From Effrenium voratum (taxonomy: Eukaryota; Sar; Dinophyceae; Suessiales; Symbiodiniaceae): a stretch of 64,000 nucleotides of DNA. Shown one piece after another: positions 30,275-41,826 of the stretch. The notes under the pieces are model-generated. The model was not told where the DNA came from and ran no database searches. It was given only the letters and a program-made list of their open reading frames with translations. Position 1 is the first letter of the stretch. The number at the start of each line of letters is the position of its first letter. The DNA lies in NCBI GenBank assembly GCA_963377175.1, contig CAUJNA010001735.1, positions 62,001 to 126,000 of the forward strand, written 5' to 3'. The position numbers and the translations under genes are program-made.

Positions 30275-32832
30275 GTATACTCGGTGAAAGTGCTCAGTGA
30301 AAGTGCTGACTAGAAAGGGGTTCGCACCCGTGCAAATGCCATGGGCTCATGGATGTTGTGCCCACACTGTGTTTGATTGCGGAGAGGCCCTGCCCAGCCG
30401 ATGTCTCCAGGACTTGGACTGCTCGTGGTCGAATGCTCACTTCATGTTGATTTTTGGTCTTCCTATGTTTTCTTGGTCGATCTGCGCAGCTGGGACGTTG
30501 GTGCGGCACGGAGTTTTAGTAGATGACAACTTTTCGAGAGGGGTTCCATTGCAGCTTGGTGTATTCTGGTGGTGGACTGGTTACGGCGTGCTCATATTTC
30601 TGCAGTGTTGTATCTGGGGGCATTCTTGAACTCGTCTACAGCAAGTTTTCCCGACCTTGCAGCAGGGCGTTTACGAAGATTTGGAGGTATGAGTGTTTCA
30701 CAGTTTCTCGAGGCGGCAACTTCGCCGGCGGCGTCCAGTTTGAGCTCAAAGAACAGTACCATTACAGCTTGGCATATTCTTATTCCTGCAGTGTCGTATT
30801 TGAGGACATTTTTGCACTCATATACACTTCACCAGTGGCGTCCAGTCTACTTTTCGAGACTTTCCATTGCAGCTTGGTGTTTTCTGGTGGTGGACTGGTT
30901 ACGGCGTGCTCTTATTCCTGCAGCGTTGTATCTGGGGGCATTCTTGAACTCGTCTACAGCAAGTTTTCCTGACCTTGCAGCAGGGCGTTTACGAAGATTT
31001 GGAGGTATGAGTTGTTTCGGCGGCAACTTTGCCGGCGGCGCCCAGTTTGAGCTCACAGAACAATATACCACTACAGCTTGGTGTATTCTTGCGGTAGACA
31101 GGCCACGGCAGGCTCATGCAATGTCGTATCTGGGGACGTTTTGGCACTCATCTACAGCATGCTTTCCCGAACTTGCAGCAAGGCGTTTACAAATGTTTGG
31201 AGGTCTGAGTTGTTTCACAGTTTCAAGAGGCGGGGCCTGCAACTTCGCCGGCGGCGTGCAGTCCGATGTCACGGAACAGCCAGTGGATGGGACGTGATGG
31301 CAGTCATCGCGTGTTTCTCGGTTGTACAGGCCTCCGACCGAACGCCGTAAATCGAACGCAGTTTCTTTACTTTGGCAACACGCTCGGACCCTTTGTGAAG
31401 CTGTAGCAGGACATGTAGCCAGCTGCTGGTGCCAATTCCCGCGCCCCAAGATTCGAATTCAGCCCGATGCACAGGAGTTTCGCTCGCAGGCAACTTGCTA
31501 TGCGCGTTTCAAAACGTGTCGGACGAACTTTTGTCAACCGTTGAATTTTTATTTTCGCACCTTGTGGCAAGGTCCCTGAACGTTTGCTTGTTTTGTGCTC
31601 CCTTTCCTCTGGCCTTCTGCTTTACTTTGTTGTGTTTTGTTCTCGGAACTGCTTTTGCCGCGGACCTTTTCAGAAGCAGCGTCAGGGCATTGAGCAGTCA
31701 ACTCGTGCCATTTCTCACCCCGAGACCTGACCCGGCGTCGGCCGCCACTGCGCATCACGTGCGCGTTTTCTAACATGTCGGACGAACTTCTGTCTGACAT
31801 TGATTCCCAGGCTTCGCACGGTGTGGCAAGGCCCTTGAACGTTTGCCCGTGTTGTTTTTGGTGTCTAAGTGTGCCTGTTGTGGTTTTGTATTCCAGAAGA
31901 ATTCCTTTCCTTTGCCAAATGCGCGACCATGCTTCAATTGCATTTCACAGCCTCGCAGTTTGCCTAGTCCAACTTATGACCTCATGCACAGGCACAAAGG
32001 GGGGCAGGGACTTCTCCCCCCACTTGTTTACAGTTTGAAGCTTTGCTCTCCGAATGTCACTCCAAGCTCATGAATTTGGGCTCTGCTTGTGTGATAGTCT
32101 TCAAGAAGACCCTTATAGGTTTGTTCTCCGCACAGTTTCCCAACATCCTCGATTCGAGTCCTACCTTCCGAAATTTGTCTCAAGCTCACGAATGTGGGCC
32201 GACTTGCATGTACGATCCGCATGGCGAAGCTTCTTTATAGGGCCGGCTTCGCACCCCGCACAGTGAGGACCCTTTATAGCGCCTCCCACTGAATTCGCTT
32301 CCTACATGGTGAGGACCTCTAGGGCTGTTCTCCCTGTCCCTGCTTCGTCTTGGTGTCTTTTGGGTGTGCTCCCGGGTTTTTCACCATTGTGCCTCAGGGT
32401 GTCACGTCAAAGCCGTTTCACCCAGCTTTGGCCAATGGGCTCACCCGGCTGGTGCGCGTGTCACGTGTGGCTTCGTTATATTTATATACACCTCACTGAG
32501 TTAGTAAAAGGGAGCTTCTTCACCGTGCTCTACCCCCTGCATCACTGCATGCACATCGAGTACATGGAGCTTGAGTGCCCCCTGCTTTCTGTGTGCTGCA
32601 GCTTGCTAATTTTAGCATGTTGGAGGACACAGCTTTGGGGGGGTCGGCGCTGCCTTGCTTTATGTGCATGGTTTGCATGTTTCATATTTATCCTCACCGG
32701 AATTTACGTGCTCAAACTAGACGGACTTGCTGCCTCCTTGGAGGCAAGCACAATCTTTACCAACTTTTCTGCCATTTGCCATCCTGAACGCGCTGTTCCT
32801 GGTGGCAGCCGCTCTACGCAACCGACCGCCTA
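30275..32832. repeat. Downstream of the DinoSL relict: tandem duplications, no gene called
   Basis: At 30544-31290 a unit starting CCATTGCAGCTTGGTGT recurs at about 30544, 30758, 30862 and 31068, carrying GCAAGTTTTCCCGACCTTGC and CAACTTCGCCGGCGGCG blocks; the second copy is truncated. At 31515-31600 and 31765-31850 another segment (GTCGGACGAACTT..GTGGCAAGG..CTGAACGTTTGC) is duplicated about 250 bases apart. The 242-codon frame 30569-31297 crosses the tandem array and changes sense between copies, so it is not called. Confidence 0.7.
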
Positions 32833-33600
32833 ATGGCGGAGTGGTACGGGTCATTCAATTTGAGTGACTCGTTCGTGGGCTACAGCGGCACCGGCGCACC
32901 GATACACGGTGCAGCCTCGGACGCGTCCGGTGGGACGCCGATTCCCCCGCTTGGCGGGAAGGGAGGCGAGGCCACGACACATCCGTTCAACACAGGAATC
33001 AGGAACGAAGCAGTTCCAGCCCCTCCGGAAGGCACGAATGGGCGCCTAGCGTACCAACGCCTGGCAAACCAAACCTGTGAGTGGGGAAACAGTGCGCGAC
33101 GCATTTCTGCGTCGCTCTTCAGCACAAACCACAGCAATTACGCCCACGCCTTCTCAAACAAGACGGCGGGGGTGGACAGGGCTGGCGCGCCTGGAACCCG
33201 CCAGCACCGCCCAAGGTGACGACTACGGCACCGAAAGCCGCCTGACAGACAGCTGAAGCTGCGGCCTATGAGGCCAACGTTCTCAAGCCCTTGCGAGAGA
33301 CGGAAGATTTGAAGGCGCTGCGGACCACGACTGATTATTTCCGGACCGTGAACAGACTTGGATTTGGCCACCCCAACAAAACCCTCATCTCATCCGGCCT
33401 CACAGCTTCCGCGGGACGCTTCGAGTATCTGAAGCCGTATTTCGCAGCGAATACATACACAAGAACGAACGGGAATTCGTTCGCTGGGTATCGGCTTCCT
33501 CGGATCCGGACCTCCCCTCCAGTGATGAACTCTTCAAGCCGCACATGAGCATGGAGCCGGAGGTGAACCGTACCACAGGAGATGTGGTGAGTGGATTTGC
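32833..33600 (+). pseudogene. Decayed ORF1-like reading frame
   Basis: A GC3-rich frame starts MAEWYGSFNLSDSFVGYSG and is coherent to about 33165. There a frameshift leads into WRAWNPPAPPKVTTTAPK, a TGA at about 33232, then EAAAYEANVLKPLRETEDL to about 33440. A second shift leads into SEYIHKNEREFVRWVSASSD up to a GTGAGT near 33590. Two frameshifts and one stop across a uniform composition suggest a dead gene, plausibly the first ORF of the retroelement whose tail lies at 36.3-38.6 kb (inference from position only). Confidence 0.45.
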
Positions 33601-34456
33601 TGAGTATCACTGGCACACAGCATCCAACATCGAAAGGGCGCGGCCACAGCGCCGCCGCATACGCACCTTTCACGTCTGGCATCTTCTCGCCAGAGGGGCA
33701 TGCTGCATGCGCTCATCTGCACCGAGCACTCCTGCAATGTCAATGGCAGCTCCGGGTACCCCAGCCGCGGACAACCGGAAGTGATCTGCTCTGAAGAGAG
33801 TGGCCTAGGGCCTTTTCTTGACGTGTATCCACTTGGATAATAAACCATTTCCATGCTTGGTGGAGCAATTGGTGAGGTGCCGGCCTGGCACCATGCTGCA
33901 TCGGCCTCGACGCATTGATGGCCGTTTCACTTGGGGCTCTCTCTATGAGATGATGGGATGCCGTTGCAAGTTAATCGCACTTGACGGCTGTGGGTAGCGT
34001 TGGAGCCAGTTGCCCTGGCTGAAACCTGGTTTGTCCTTTTCGTGTTTTGTGTTGTTTTCGGTTTTGCTTTGGCTTGTTTTCAGGGCGGGGGTATGCACTC
34101 CATGAGTTGTGTGCCAATCACGGCATCGTCTGTGAGCTGCCCCCGCTGCCATTGGCTCATTTACATGTTTGTGGATTCGGTTTGTGTCAGGCTGACCTTT
34201 TGCACCTGCTTCGACCTTGCATTTGAACCTACCAGGTGCCTATCCTGGCGTGCAGTGTCAGTGTGTGTCAACTTACATTTCGGGTCAACCGCATACCTCT
34301 CTCTTGGCGTACAGTGTTGGTGCGTGTCTACTTGTAGTTTCCACTTGGATCAACCCGTTGGAGAGCTTGATGAGAGGTTGCGCCATGTTTTCGCCAGGCG
34401 TGACCACCGGGACGTCAGGGCAGCCGTGCACGCCGGGCGACGCCGCCGGCAGGCAC

Positions 34457-34625
34457 TTTAGAAAACAACGCATCTGCTTCCGCTCTCTGCTTCGAGGAGC
34501 TGCTCACATAGTCCTTCTCGCGGTCCTTGAAGTACTTAAGGACCTTTTTCAGGACCGAGGCGTCCTCAGTCCTGTTGAAGGACTCCACCAACAAGAAAGT
34601 GCCTGGCATGGCACCGCAATCGGCC
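34457..34625 (-). CDS. Candidate minus-strand exon
   Basis: The acceptor tttgtccacag opens ADCGAMPGTFLLVESFN, then EDASVLKKVLKYFKDRE and KDYVSSSSKQRAEADALFSK to AAA|GTGCCT. About 70% of third positions are G/C. It lies antisense to the surrounding plus-strand pieces. Unrecognised. Confidence 0.4.
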
Positions 34626-34779
34626 CTGTGGACAAAGCCCAACGGCCGTTCGGCAAACACCAAGTGGGTTAGCCCGAAGGCTGGTCAAATAGGGAACAGA
34701 AGCAATCCACATCAAGAAGTACACGAAAAACCCATGCGATGGTGCCATACTGACCCACCCGCAGCCAGAATGCCGCTAG

Positions 34780-35558
34780 GTGTCCAAATCGTGGCCGTTC
34801 GTTTGCGCACCGGCCTTGCTGAAAGACGAGGAAAAGCACAACGTTCTCCGTGCTTTGACGGACTCTGGCCTGCTCACGCCAACACAGGCTCGGGGGCTGC
34901 CCCACAACGTGGTCACACATTATCAAATCCGGATGGGAGCTCTAGCACTGAGAGACAGGATGTTGCTGCCTGACTCCCCGCTGGAAGCATTGGCTCGTGG
35001 ATGCGTGAACGCCGGCACACAATCTACTGTGTACGAGAAATTGTTGAAGGCGTCCGAGGTGAGGCGCGGCAGCGACCAGCAGATTGTAATGGAGCAGCTT
35101 GGATGGCCGCGGATCGATGGCGACAGCCCCATGAACTTCGATGCGTCCACGAGCGAGTCTTTCAACAAGGCTTCGCGAGGCGTGCTGCAGGCCATCTTCG
35201 GCGGCACAGCCATAGGGGCCGCATACGACAACTTTGTCGACATGTGCGCCATGGGAGCCACTCCGGTGGCTGTGATCGAAGCTGTGCACGGTTGCATGGC
35301 GGCGCATCAAAACAACAAGATGTTTTGGGAGGACGCTGAAGGCAGATATGTGTCGGCAAAAAGCCAAACGCGGCGACAGGGTTCGCGATGGCATCCAATT
35401 GCTATCCGGACTTCGGATCGCCGAGCAATCAGGATCAGGTTGATTTGTTTGCGGTGGGTGAGCCGTTTGAGGCCTTGCTTCTGAAAGTATTGCAGAGTGG
35501 AGGCCACGTGTCCTTTTTGCAGCATCTGTCAATTGCCTATGTGGCACCCTTTTGCTGA
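34780..35558 (+). pseudogene. Unidentified protein, one frameshift
   Basis: A strongly coding-like frame (from about DEEKHNVLRALTDSGLLTPT, then LRDRMLLPDSPLEALARGCV, FDASTSESFNKASRGVLQ, AVIEAVHGCMAAHQNNKMFW) reaches about 35360. A one-base shift then leads into KPNAATGFAMASNCYPDFG and VDLFAVGEPFEALLLKVL, ending IAYVAPFC and TGA at 35558. Both halves share base composition. I do not recognise the family; it sits between the ORF1-like piece and the retrotransposon tail and may be element-derived. Confidence 0.5.
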
Positions 35559-36287
35559 GTGTGGCCCACACCACGCGGTCTTGCCTGGTGGCTGTTGTCA
35601 TACTACCATTTGTGACATGGACCTTTTCAATTGAGTGGCAGTAAGCATGCGTCTTTGCTGCATGCGGCCTTGCCTTGAGGATGACGACCCAGACTTCATC
35701 TTGCGTATCCTGGCCTGTTGGGCCTTTGCTTGCATGGGACGCTATGCCGGGCCGGTGCACGCTGGGCTTTCGGGCCCCGGTGTTTTTGCCGGCTGTCTGC
35801 CTGCGGGTAGTGTCTAGCACACATTCTCTTGATTTGCCTTCGGGCCCACTTAGATACGTGCCACGCACTCATGTGCGCCCTGTGCCTTCGTTGCTGTCTT
35901 TATCTCCGAATGGGAGTATTGGCTTGCCTCTTGTGCATTGGGCATGTTTGGACTGATGGGCGCCACGGCGGGGTCCACTGCTTTTAGTGTGCCGTGGTGT
36001 TGCCACCTCGTTCAAGCTGCCTCTTGGTGGCCACTTGTGGTGCTTGGGCTCACTAGCTCCTGCTAGTGGTTTGCCCCTCTTTTGGCCCGCCCGGGGCATC
36101 GTGCATCGTGTGCCTAGAGGGTTTCTGTGTCATGCGAAAGCGCTGACACTTGCCGTTAACGTGTTTCGCAAGGAAATTGCCTGGGCTGGGCTGGGGCCGG
36201 TTTTTTCCTTGTTTTTGTTTGGGTTCGGGCCTTGGCTTGGGGGGGTTTCGTTTGGGCCGGTCTTGGCTTTGGGTGATTCCCCGGCGC
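35559..36287. other. No supported gene
   Basis: T/G-rich sequence with short frames only; it resembles the low-coding spacer at 38641-39939. The reverse-transcriptase core expected upstream of 36288 (YxDD box) was not found. Confidence 0.4.
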
Positions 36288-36315
36288 CGTCGATCAACTG
36301 GAGACTTGGATATCA

Positions 36316-36680
36316 ACAAATGTTGGTGCTGGCATCACAATCTCGCCTCGCATGAAGAGGAGGCAATTGACTCCTTGTCTTTGCATCGGCGTAGGCACAC
36401 GGTCGATCTTGGGGCAGTTGTGCGATATGGCAAAACCACCGCCAATCATCCTCTGCAGGTGCGTATTGCAGATGGCATCAGCCGACTTGGCAGACTTGCA
36501 CCCCTCCCTCTCGAAAAGCCCCATAAAGTGGTTGCCATTAAGGCTAATGGTTTTCAAACCGCCTTTTTCGGAGCCGAGAATGTCCTCTTGGGTCAGGGTC
36601 GTTTTGCCAAAGTTAGGCAAGCGGTAGTCGCATGCCTGTTGCGCCGGCATCGACGAGCGTGTCCATTTGCTGTATGTTAC
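36316..36680 (+). pseudogene. LINE: post-RT (thumb/connection) region
   Basis: One frame reads LHRRRHTVDLGAVVRYGK, then VRIADGISRLGRLAPLPLEK and ANGFQTAFFGAENVLLGQ, a pattern I associate with the region after the RT core in dinoflagellate LINEs. The frame is lost near 36680, where the next begins LLRLIRQCRKVYGKDRASW. Confidence 0.55.
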
Positions 36681-37380
36681 TTCGACTTATTCGCCAATGT
36701 AGAAAAGTTTACGGCAAAGACCGTGCTAGCTGGAATCAATTCCGCTTGTTGCTCGGTAGGCCTTTCACACCGACTACACCGGTCTACGGCCCTGCCGGTG
36801 TGTTGCAGAGGTATCTTCAGGTTGTTGACCTCCGCATTGATAGTGAGGGTTGGATTACAGAAGCACCCGCCAATCGTGTACATTTGCTTGACAGCTGCGT
36901 CGTTGATGTCACTCTGTTGATTCGGTCGGCATGGGACAGGATTGTTCATGCTAAATTGACCCGGCGGTCGGGTGCCGAGCAATTGCCACCTATAAACTTC
37001 GAACTCACGAGGCAGGTCTTAGATCGTGTGGCAGATCCATCCCATCGCCAAGCCTCTGTTGTACACATGGCCGGGGGTTTCCCCACTCGTATCCACCTCG
37101 CTCACTCTGACGGGGGGAAAGATACTTGCACTTGTGGTGAACGTGATACTCTGTCCCATAGAGTTCTTAGGTGCCCATACTTTGCCGAAGTTAGACAACG
37201 TTTCCCGGTTGTTGGGCAATTGTCTGAAGCTTCGGCTCTTTTGCCCTGGGTTCCTTTGGTACAGGAATCCGTAGATTTCCGTAGGACATACAATTCCCGT
37301 CCCGAGCTCTCTTGGACCAGAGACCCCGATGTCAGCCACACTTTGATCTATACTGATGGTATAGTGCTGAAAGCCCACAG
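36681..37380 (+). pseudogene. LINE: linker with C-x-C-x7-H-x4-C motif
   Basis: A frame of about 230 codons without stop carries CTCGERDTLSHRVLRC (a Cys-x-Cys-x7-His-x4-Cys knuckle, typical of the region between RT and RNase H in LINEs) and ends at YTDG, the first RNase H aspartate. A one-base shift near 37376 breaks it from the next frame. Confidence 0.7.
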
Positions 37381-38037
37381 GTCCCAGAGGCAAGGGACAC
37401 TGCATACTCAGTCGTAAAGTTTGTTCCCCACACGCAGGAGGAAATTGTGATGAACATAGGCGCTGCACGGGAACTCGTGGACGTGCAACCCTTTTTCCAA
37501 GTAATCGCCGTAGGAAAGCCCCGCGGTCGTCAAAGCATTAATAGGGCGGAGCTGTCTGCTGGAATTATTGCGGTTGGTACCTTTCAGAATCTCACCCTGT
37601 GCACCGACTCGGCGTACACTGAGGGCATCCTTAAGCAACTTTTGAATGGTAGCCCTGCCACGGCGTGGTTAAATAAGCCTCATTACGATTTGATCAGATT
37701 GATGGCTGAGGCCATCATAGAGGGACCGCAGCCTAGATCGATTCAAGTCCGCAAGATACAAAGTCATCAAAAATTCGACCCGTCCTGGGGACTCGATGAT
37801 AAAATTGACTTTTTCGGGAACGCTGCGGCGGATCTTGCAGCAGGACAGGCCATGCAGGTCGATGCGTGGGTTAGATCTTGTCGCAGTCAGGCGCTTGCAA
37901 AAATTGCCCGCTATCGTGCCTTTTTCCTGCAGGTCTATGAGGCTGTCGGGGAAATGCAGGAAGTAACCATCCCTAGGCAAGGGGAGGTACGACTACATCA
38001 CAGTGCCCATACCATTCAGAGAAAATTTGCAGTTTAG
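37381..38037 (+). pseudogene. LINE: RNase H domain
   Basis: After the shift the frame reads RDTAYSVVKFVPHTQEEIVM and on to TAG at 38035. The four acidic positions of RNase H1 can be placed: D in YTDG (previous frame), E in NRAELSAG, D in LCTDSAY, D in GNAAADLAAG; KIQSHQKF supplies the late His. It cleaves the RNA of an RNA/DNA hybrid in functional elements. Confidence 0.8.
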
Positions 38038-38640
38038 CTGTACTTGGGGTGTCACGTATACCCAGGCACTCTTGGATTGGTTCCATACTCTGAGGTGGCC
38101 GCCAACTCCACAGGTTGACCGCGTGGTTTTCTGATTTGAACTTGTGATTTCCTTTCGCATGTTTAGCGGATTGAGGATCCCCTTGCCGAACAATGCCTGT
38201 CCTGGGACTTTCTGTCTTCCTGAAATTAACCCTCTGCTTGGTGGTAACCTTATAAGCTTAGGGGAGGAGACTCGAAGATTTCAGAGCTTGATCCGTACCA
38301 TTGAAACCCTCATGCAGGGCCCTTCCTCCCATGGCCTGCTGGGGTCCGGCAGGATGCATATCAAGTCATGGGTGTCCCCGGTATTTGGGCGCAAGGGTTT
38401 AGGATCCGGCCTTGGTTACCCTTTCAGGATAAAGTTTCCGAATTCCTTGTCGCTTCTGGCCAGAATGCGCAAGGCAGCGTGCTGCAGCCAATTGAGCTTC
38501 CGGTTGAACCTTATGTGCTGTCGCCATATGATGCCCTCGTGCCCTGGCAATCGCAGCTATGTGAATTCCGCAAACTTAAGGCAATGAAGCAGAAGGGGCC
38601 CAGACCCTCGTGCCTTCCCTTTGACATCCCTGGGCCCTAG
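38020..38640 (+). pseudogene. LINE: C-terminal extension, interrupted
   Basis: A frame CTWGVTYTQALLDWFHTLRW ends at TGA near 38130 and resumes FELVISFRMFSGLRIPLP; near 38370 it shifts to DKVSEFLVASGQNAQ..LPVEPYVLSPYDALVPW, ending at 38638. Homologous extensions follow RNase H in related elements (recalled). Confidence 0.55.
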
Positions 38641-39939
38641 GCCATGGTGCACGGTGAGTGTGCTGTGCATTGTTCGACCAAGTTGTCAAGACCTGTTCCA
38701 AAGTTCCAAGCATGGCAACTTGCCTATTAAAGTGCGCCAACTGCCTCACACCCTCAGCATCACATCTCCCCCATTGCCAGCATCACCTGCCTGCCAAACG
38801 TTCCAATCGTGCCTCCTGCAGCTGGCGAATGTGCCAGGCTTAATCTAAGCCCGCTAAAAACAGCCCAGTAAACCACGCGTATGGTCATTTTCTTGCCTTT
38901 CTGATGTATCATGCCACATTGTGTGGGCCAAGTCCCCCTAGAGGGGTTTGTTCCCACCGGCATTCGTTGAACCAATTCGGATCCGCCAGCACGGTGAGTA
39001 TGCAGTGCAATTTTTCTGTGAACTTGATCGATCATGCATACCCTGCCACATCAGGTCCTCCCTGGATCCTGGTGTGTCTGTTTTGGTATGCCTTCAGCAT
39101 TCGTGATGTGGATACAGGTGGTTGTACAGTAATTCGTGCATGCTTGTACCACCACTCTTGTGAAATTACAAATTGAACATTCATACGTGCATCTGGGCTC
39201 TCCGCCCACCCACTTTGTTACTTCTTGATACGAACTGCATCTGGCACTTTCTTGACCAGCCTTCGGGCCAACCCATGTTGTTTTTGCCGCATGACCGGTG
39301 GGCGTTGCCTTCGGCCAAGTGCAGTGTGTGCCACACAGGTACCGTCTTGAAATGGACAGTTATTTTCTTGACCAGCCTTTGGGCCGATACAGTAACGTTT
39401 GGAGCCATGATTGCACTTCTGCCCCTGTCTTCGAACGGAAGTTGTGGCGGGTGCTTGGGGTTCATGGCTTTTCTGTGCTTTGATGCCTTTATCCTCGCCT
39501 TTTGAGGCAAACTTGATTATCCGAGACATGTGTCACTCAGTGCCTTTACTGAGAGTGAATGGGGTCCTTGACACTTGTCCCCTGCCAGTTATTATCTCTT
39601 GAGTGCGAGCTTCAATGCTCCGATATCGTGTGTGAGTTTGAGAAGCACATCCGGTGCCTCAAACCCTCTCGTGGCCACTTCGGTGGCATGCAAGGTGATA
39701 CTCCTGGGTTTTCCCCTGTGCGTGTTCACGGTTTTTTCCGTTTCACTTGGGGTTCGTTTGTATATTCGGGTGACCAGTGCCCTGGCTCAACTTCTGTTTG
39801 CTCCAACTGTGACAGCGCTTGGCATATGGAGTTTGAGGGGGGGTTGCCAGGGTAACCTTGGGAGCCGCCCCCGGCATCGTCTCTCTGACTGGCCCCGCGG
39901 AAAAAATAATACATATATATATATATATATATATTTATG
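38641..39939. other. No supported gene; short direct repeat
   Basis: TTCTTGACCAGCCTTCGGGC at 39251 recurs with one change at 39364. Frames such as 39575-40216 lack GC3 bias. A TA run lies at 39909-39935. Confidence 0.5.
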
Positions 39940-40021
39940 CCCCTTGTCGGTTTTAAAAGGAATCTATCACTACGGGAAATATGTTGTTTTTTCTTCTCCA
40001 GGGGTCTCAACCAAATGGAAG
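39940..40021. mobile_element. R2 family element
   Basis: CCCTTGTCGGTTTTAAAAGG, ATCTATCACTACGGG and CCAGGGGTCTCAACCAAATG-GAAG match the R2 core and right end. Confidence 0.7.
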
Positions 40022-40237
40022 TTTACCTTCAGCAATGACTTATCCTCCCCTGTTGGTTTCACAGGACATCTCTCACTGGACTTGGTGTTTGCGGGGCTGA
40101 ATCTAGGTCCCCCAGCTAGTCGTGCAAACTTTCTCACCGTTTCTTTTTTTGGTTGGGAGGGTTCAACCCTACTAAAGTCGACTACAGAAAAAACATCGGG
40201 TACCAACTTATTCTAACCTCTTTACTGGAGGACCTAG
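40022..40237. mobile_element. Composite element with M1, duplicate of 55888-56075
   Basis: The first 80 bases (TTCAGCAATGACTTATCC...TTTCACAGGACATCTC...GGGGCTGAAT) and the following M1 (40103-40237) are both matched by 55888-56075, so they moved together as a unit of about 200 bp. M1 ends GGACCTAG. Confidence 0.75.
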
Positions 40238-40278
40238 TTTAAGCAACTTACGGCCGATTCAGTTGTCCGGACTCGGAC
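40238..40278 (+). CDS. Possible exon directly after M1
   Basis: It reads FKQLTADSVVRTR between the AG end of M1 and a GT at 40279. Composition is coding-like, but no upstream partner was found. Confidence 0.3.
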
Positions 40279-41036
40279 GTTTGTAGTCACCTCTTTTCTT
40301 TTGTCTTTCTTTTTCCTGGAGTTTCGAGCATGTTCGTGGTAAAGAATAAGTGTAGTTCTACTTTTTCTGACCAATCCAATCAGGAAGCGAGTTGTGAAAC
40401 AAAACAGTACCCTCTTTTTCTGCCCCTTTAAAGAGCAACCAGGATATGTAGTTGCTTTTTGGCGGACCTGAAGACATGGTGGTGGCGCAGAACTTGTGAA
40501 CATAAGCCCAGGTCGTATCCCCAACAGCACAAAAGGAACCCTTCTGGAACCCTCCCTGAAAGTTGCCCCGAACCACCCCCAATGCTTATTTGGGCAAAGA
40601 CCCCAAAGCTTTCTGCATTCGGCAAAAAAAAGGGGAGGCCTTTTAAGAGCAGCCAGGATATGCTTTTTTGGGCGGACCTCAAAAAAATGGTGGTGTTCCT
40701 TTTGGTTTCCCTTTAGAACCACCCAGAGAAGGGCTCTCAAAAAGACAGACGCAGAGGGATGTGTCAATAGCAATTTAAGCATTCTCGAACGTCCAAAGGT
40801 CCGGTCCAAAGGTCCAGTCCACAAGAGGATTCTCAGTCCTTGTTTGGCACAACACATTTATGGGTCAAACCAAACCAACGGAAAGTGGTTGTCTCACTTC
40901 CTGAGTTCATGGACTTTTAACCTTTGAGAAGACAATGTTGGTGGTAAATGAGCAGCTCAGACCTTCATTTGGCCAGCCCACTCAGCAAGTGAGTTGTCAA
41001 CGAAACATTTTTTGTACACATGTCTCAAAGGCACGT

Positions 41037-41137
41037 CCATTTGCTTAGGAGTATTTTTATTTTCCCCTGTTGGTTTTAAAGGGAATCTATCGCTACTGGA
41101 CATATTTTTGTCCAGGGGTCTGAACCAAATGGAAGAA
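41037..41137. mobile_element. R2 family element
   Basis: The left end TCCATTTGCTTAGGAG is mirrored by the right end CTGAACCAAATGGA. The core GTTGGTTTTAAAGGGAATCT is perfect to the family. Confidence 0.75.
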
Positions 41138-41188
41138 GGTGTTCTTCTGGTTTCCAAAATTCAATAAAATTGTCCATGGCTTCCGCAG

Positions 41189-41323
41189 GACCTGCTTCGG
41201 TACTTGAACGGAGCCTTGTTCGCGAACCAACTTTCGCGTGTGGCGAGGGTGGAGCTGATCTGCAGCGGCGGAAGTCTGAAAAGTCTGATGTCCGCTGCCC
41301 GGGCGGCCGGGAATCTCTACCTG
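41189..41323 (+). CDS. Gene E, exon 1 found
   Basis: The acceptor ggcttccgcag opens DLLRYLNGALFANQLSRVAR, then VELICSGGSLKSLMSAARAA and GNLYL; 45 codons, phase 0 both sides, donor CTG|GTACCC. Strong GC3 bias. The true start lies upstream and was not found. Unknown function; mixed alpha/beta look. Confidence 0.55.
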
Positions 41324-41718
41324 GTACCCTGGCCCAAAAAAAAGCAATCGAGTTTTTGTTGTGTGTTTCCTTTTTGCATGTTTGGTCCTTTTGAGTGGTT
41401 GAAAAAACATTTGTGTTTTTTTTTGTTGTTCTAGGGGTTGATTCCTTTTCCATTCTTTTCAACCATCGTTCTTCCGGAAGCTACCCCTAGAGTTGTCCAT
41501 GTTTGGTCCTTTTTGAGTGGTTGAAGAGGTGAACCTTTTCATCTATTCTTGGGTCCAAACCGGTCAACTGAGTGCTTTAGATTGAGGATGTGTGATTCGC
41601 TTCGTTTTTTTCCGAGCATGGGACACCATTTTTTTAAAAGGGTTCAATTGTGGTGTTGCAGTTGGTGGTTTAGATTGATAATTTTGGTTTGCTAGCTCTG
41701 AAACAGGTTACACCATCT

Positions 41719-41826
41719 TCCATTTGTCTTGCACATATTGTTTATGTTCCCTTGTTGGTTTTAGAAGGAATCGAGTTCACTGGACATATTCATCATTTTT
41801 TCCAGGGGACGCATTCGCAAATGGAA
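41719..41826. mobile_element. R2 family element with perfect 10-bp TIR
   Basis: CTTCCATTTG at the left is the exact inverse of CAAATGGAAG at the right. It lies in the intron between the first two gene E exons. Confidence 0.8.

Larger units (their letters stand above)
36288..38640 (+). mobile_element. 5'-truncated non-LTR retrotransposon (LINE) remnant
   Basis: It holds the end of a reverse-transcriptase ORF, a Cys/His motif, an RNase H domain and a C-terminal extension, in order on the plus strand but in several frames. Frameshifts lie near 36680, 37376 and 38370, and a TGA interrupts the extension near 38130. The RT catalytic core is missing. Decayed and not mobile. Whether the DinoSL relict 6 kb upstream belongs to it is unknown. 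Confidence 0.75.

Noticed and set aside
34942..35868. 308-codon minus-strand frame
   Set aside because: The plus strand over the same bases has clear third-position GC bias and sensible residues; the minus frame is His/Arg/Ser-rich, as expected for a shadow.
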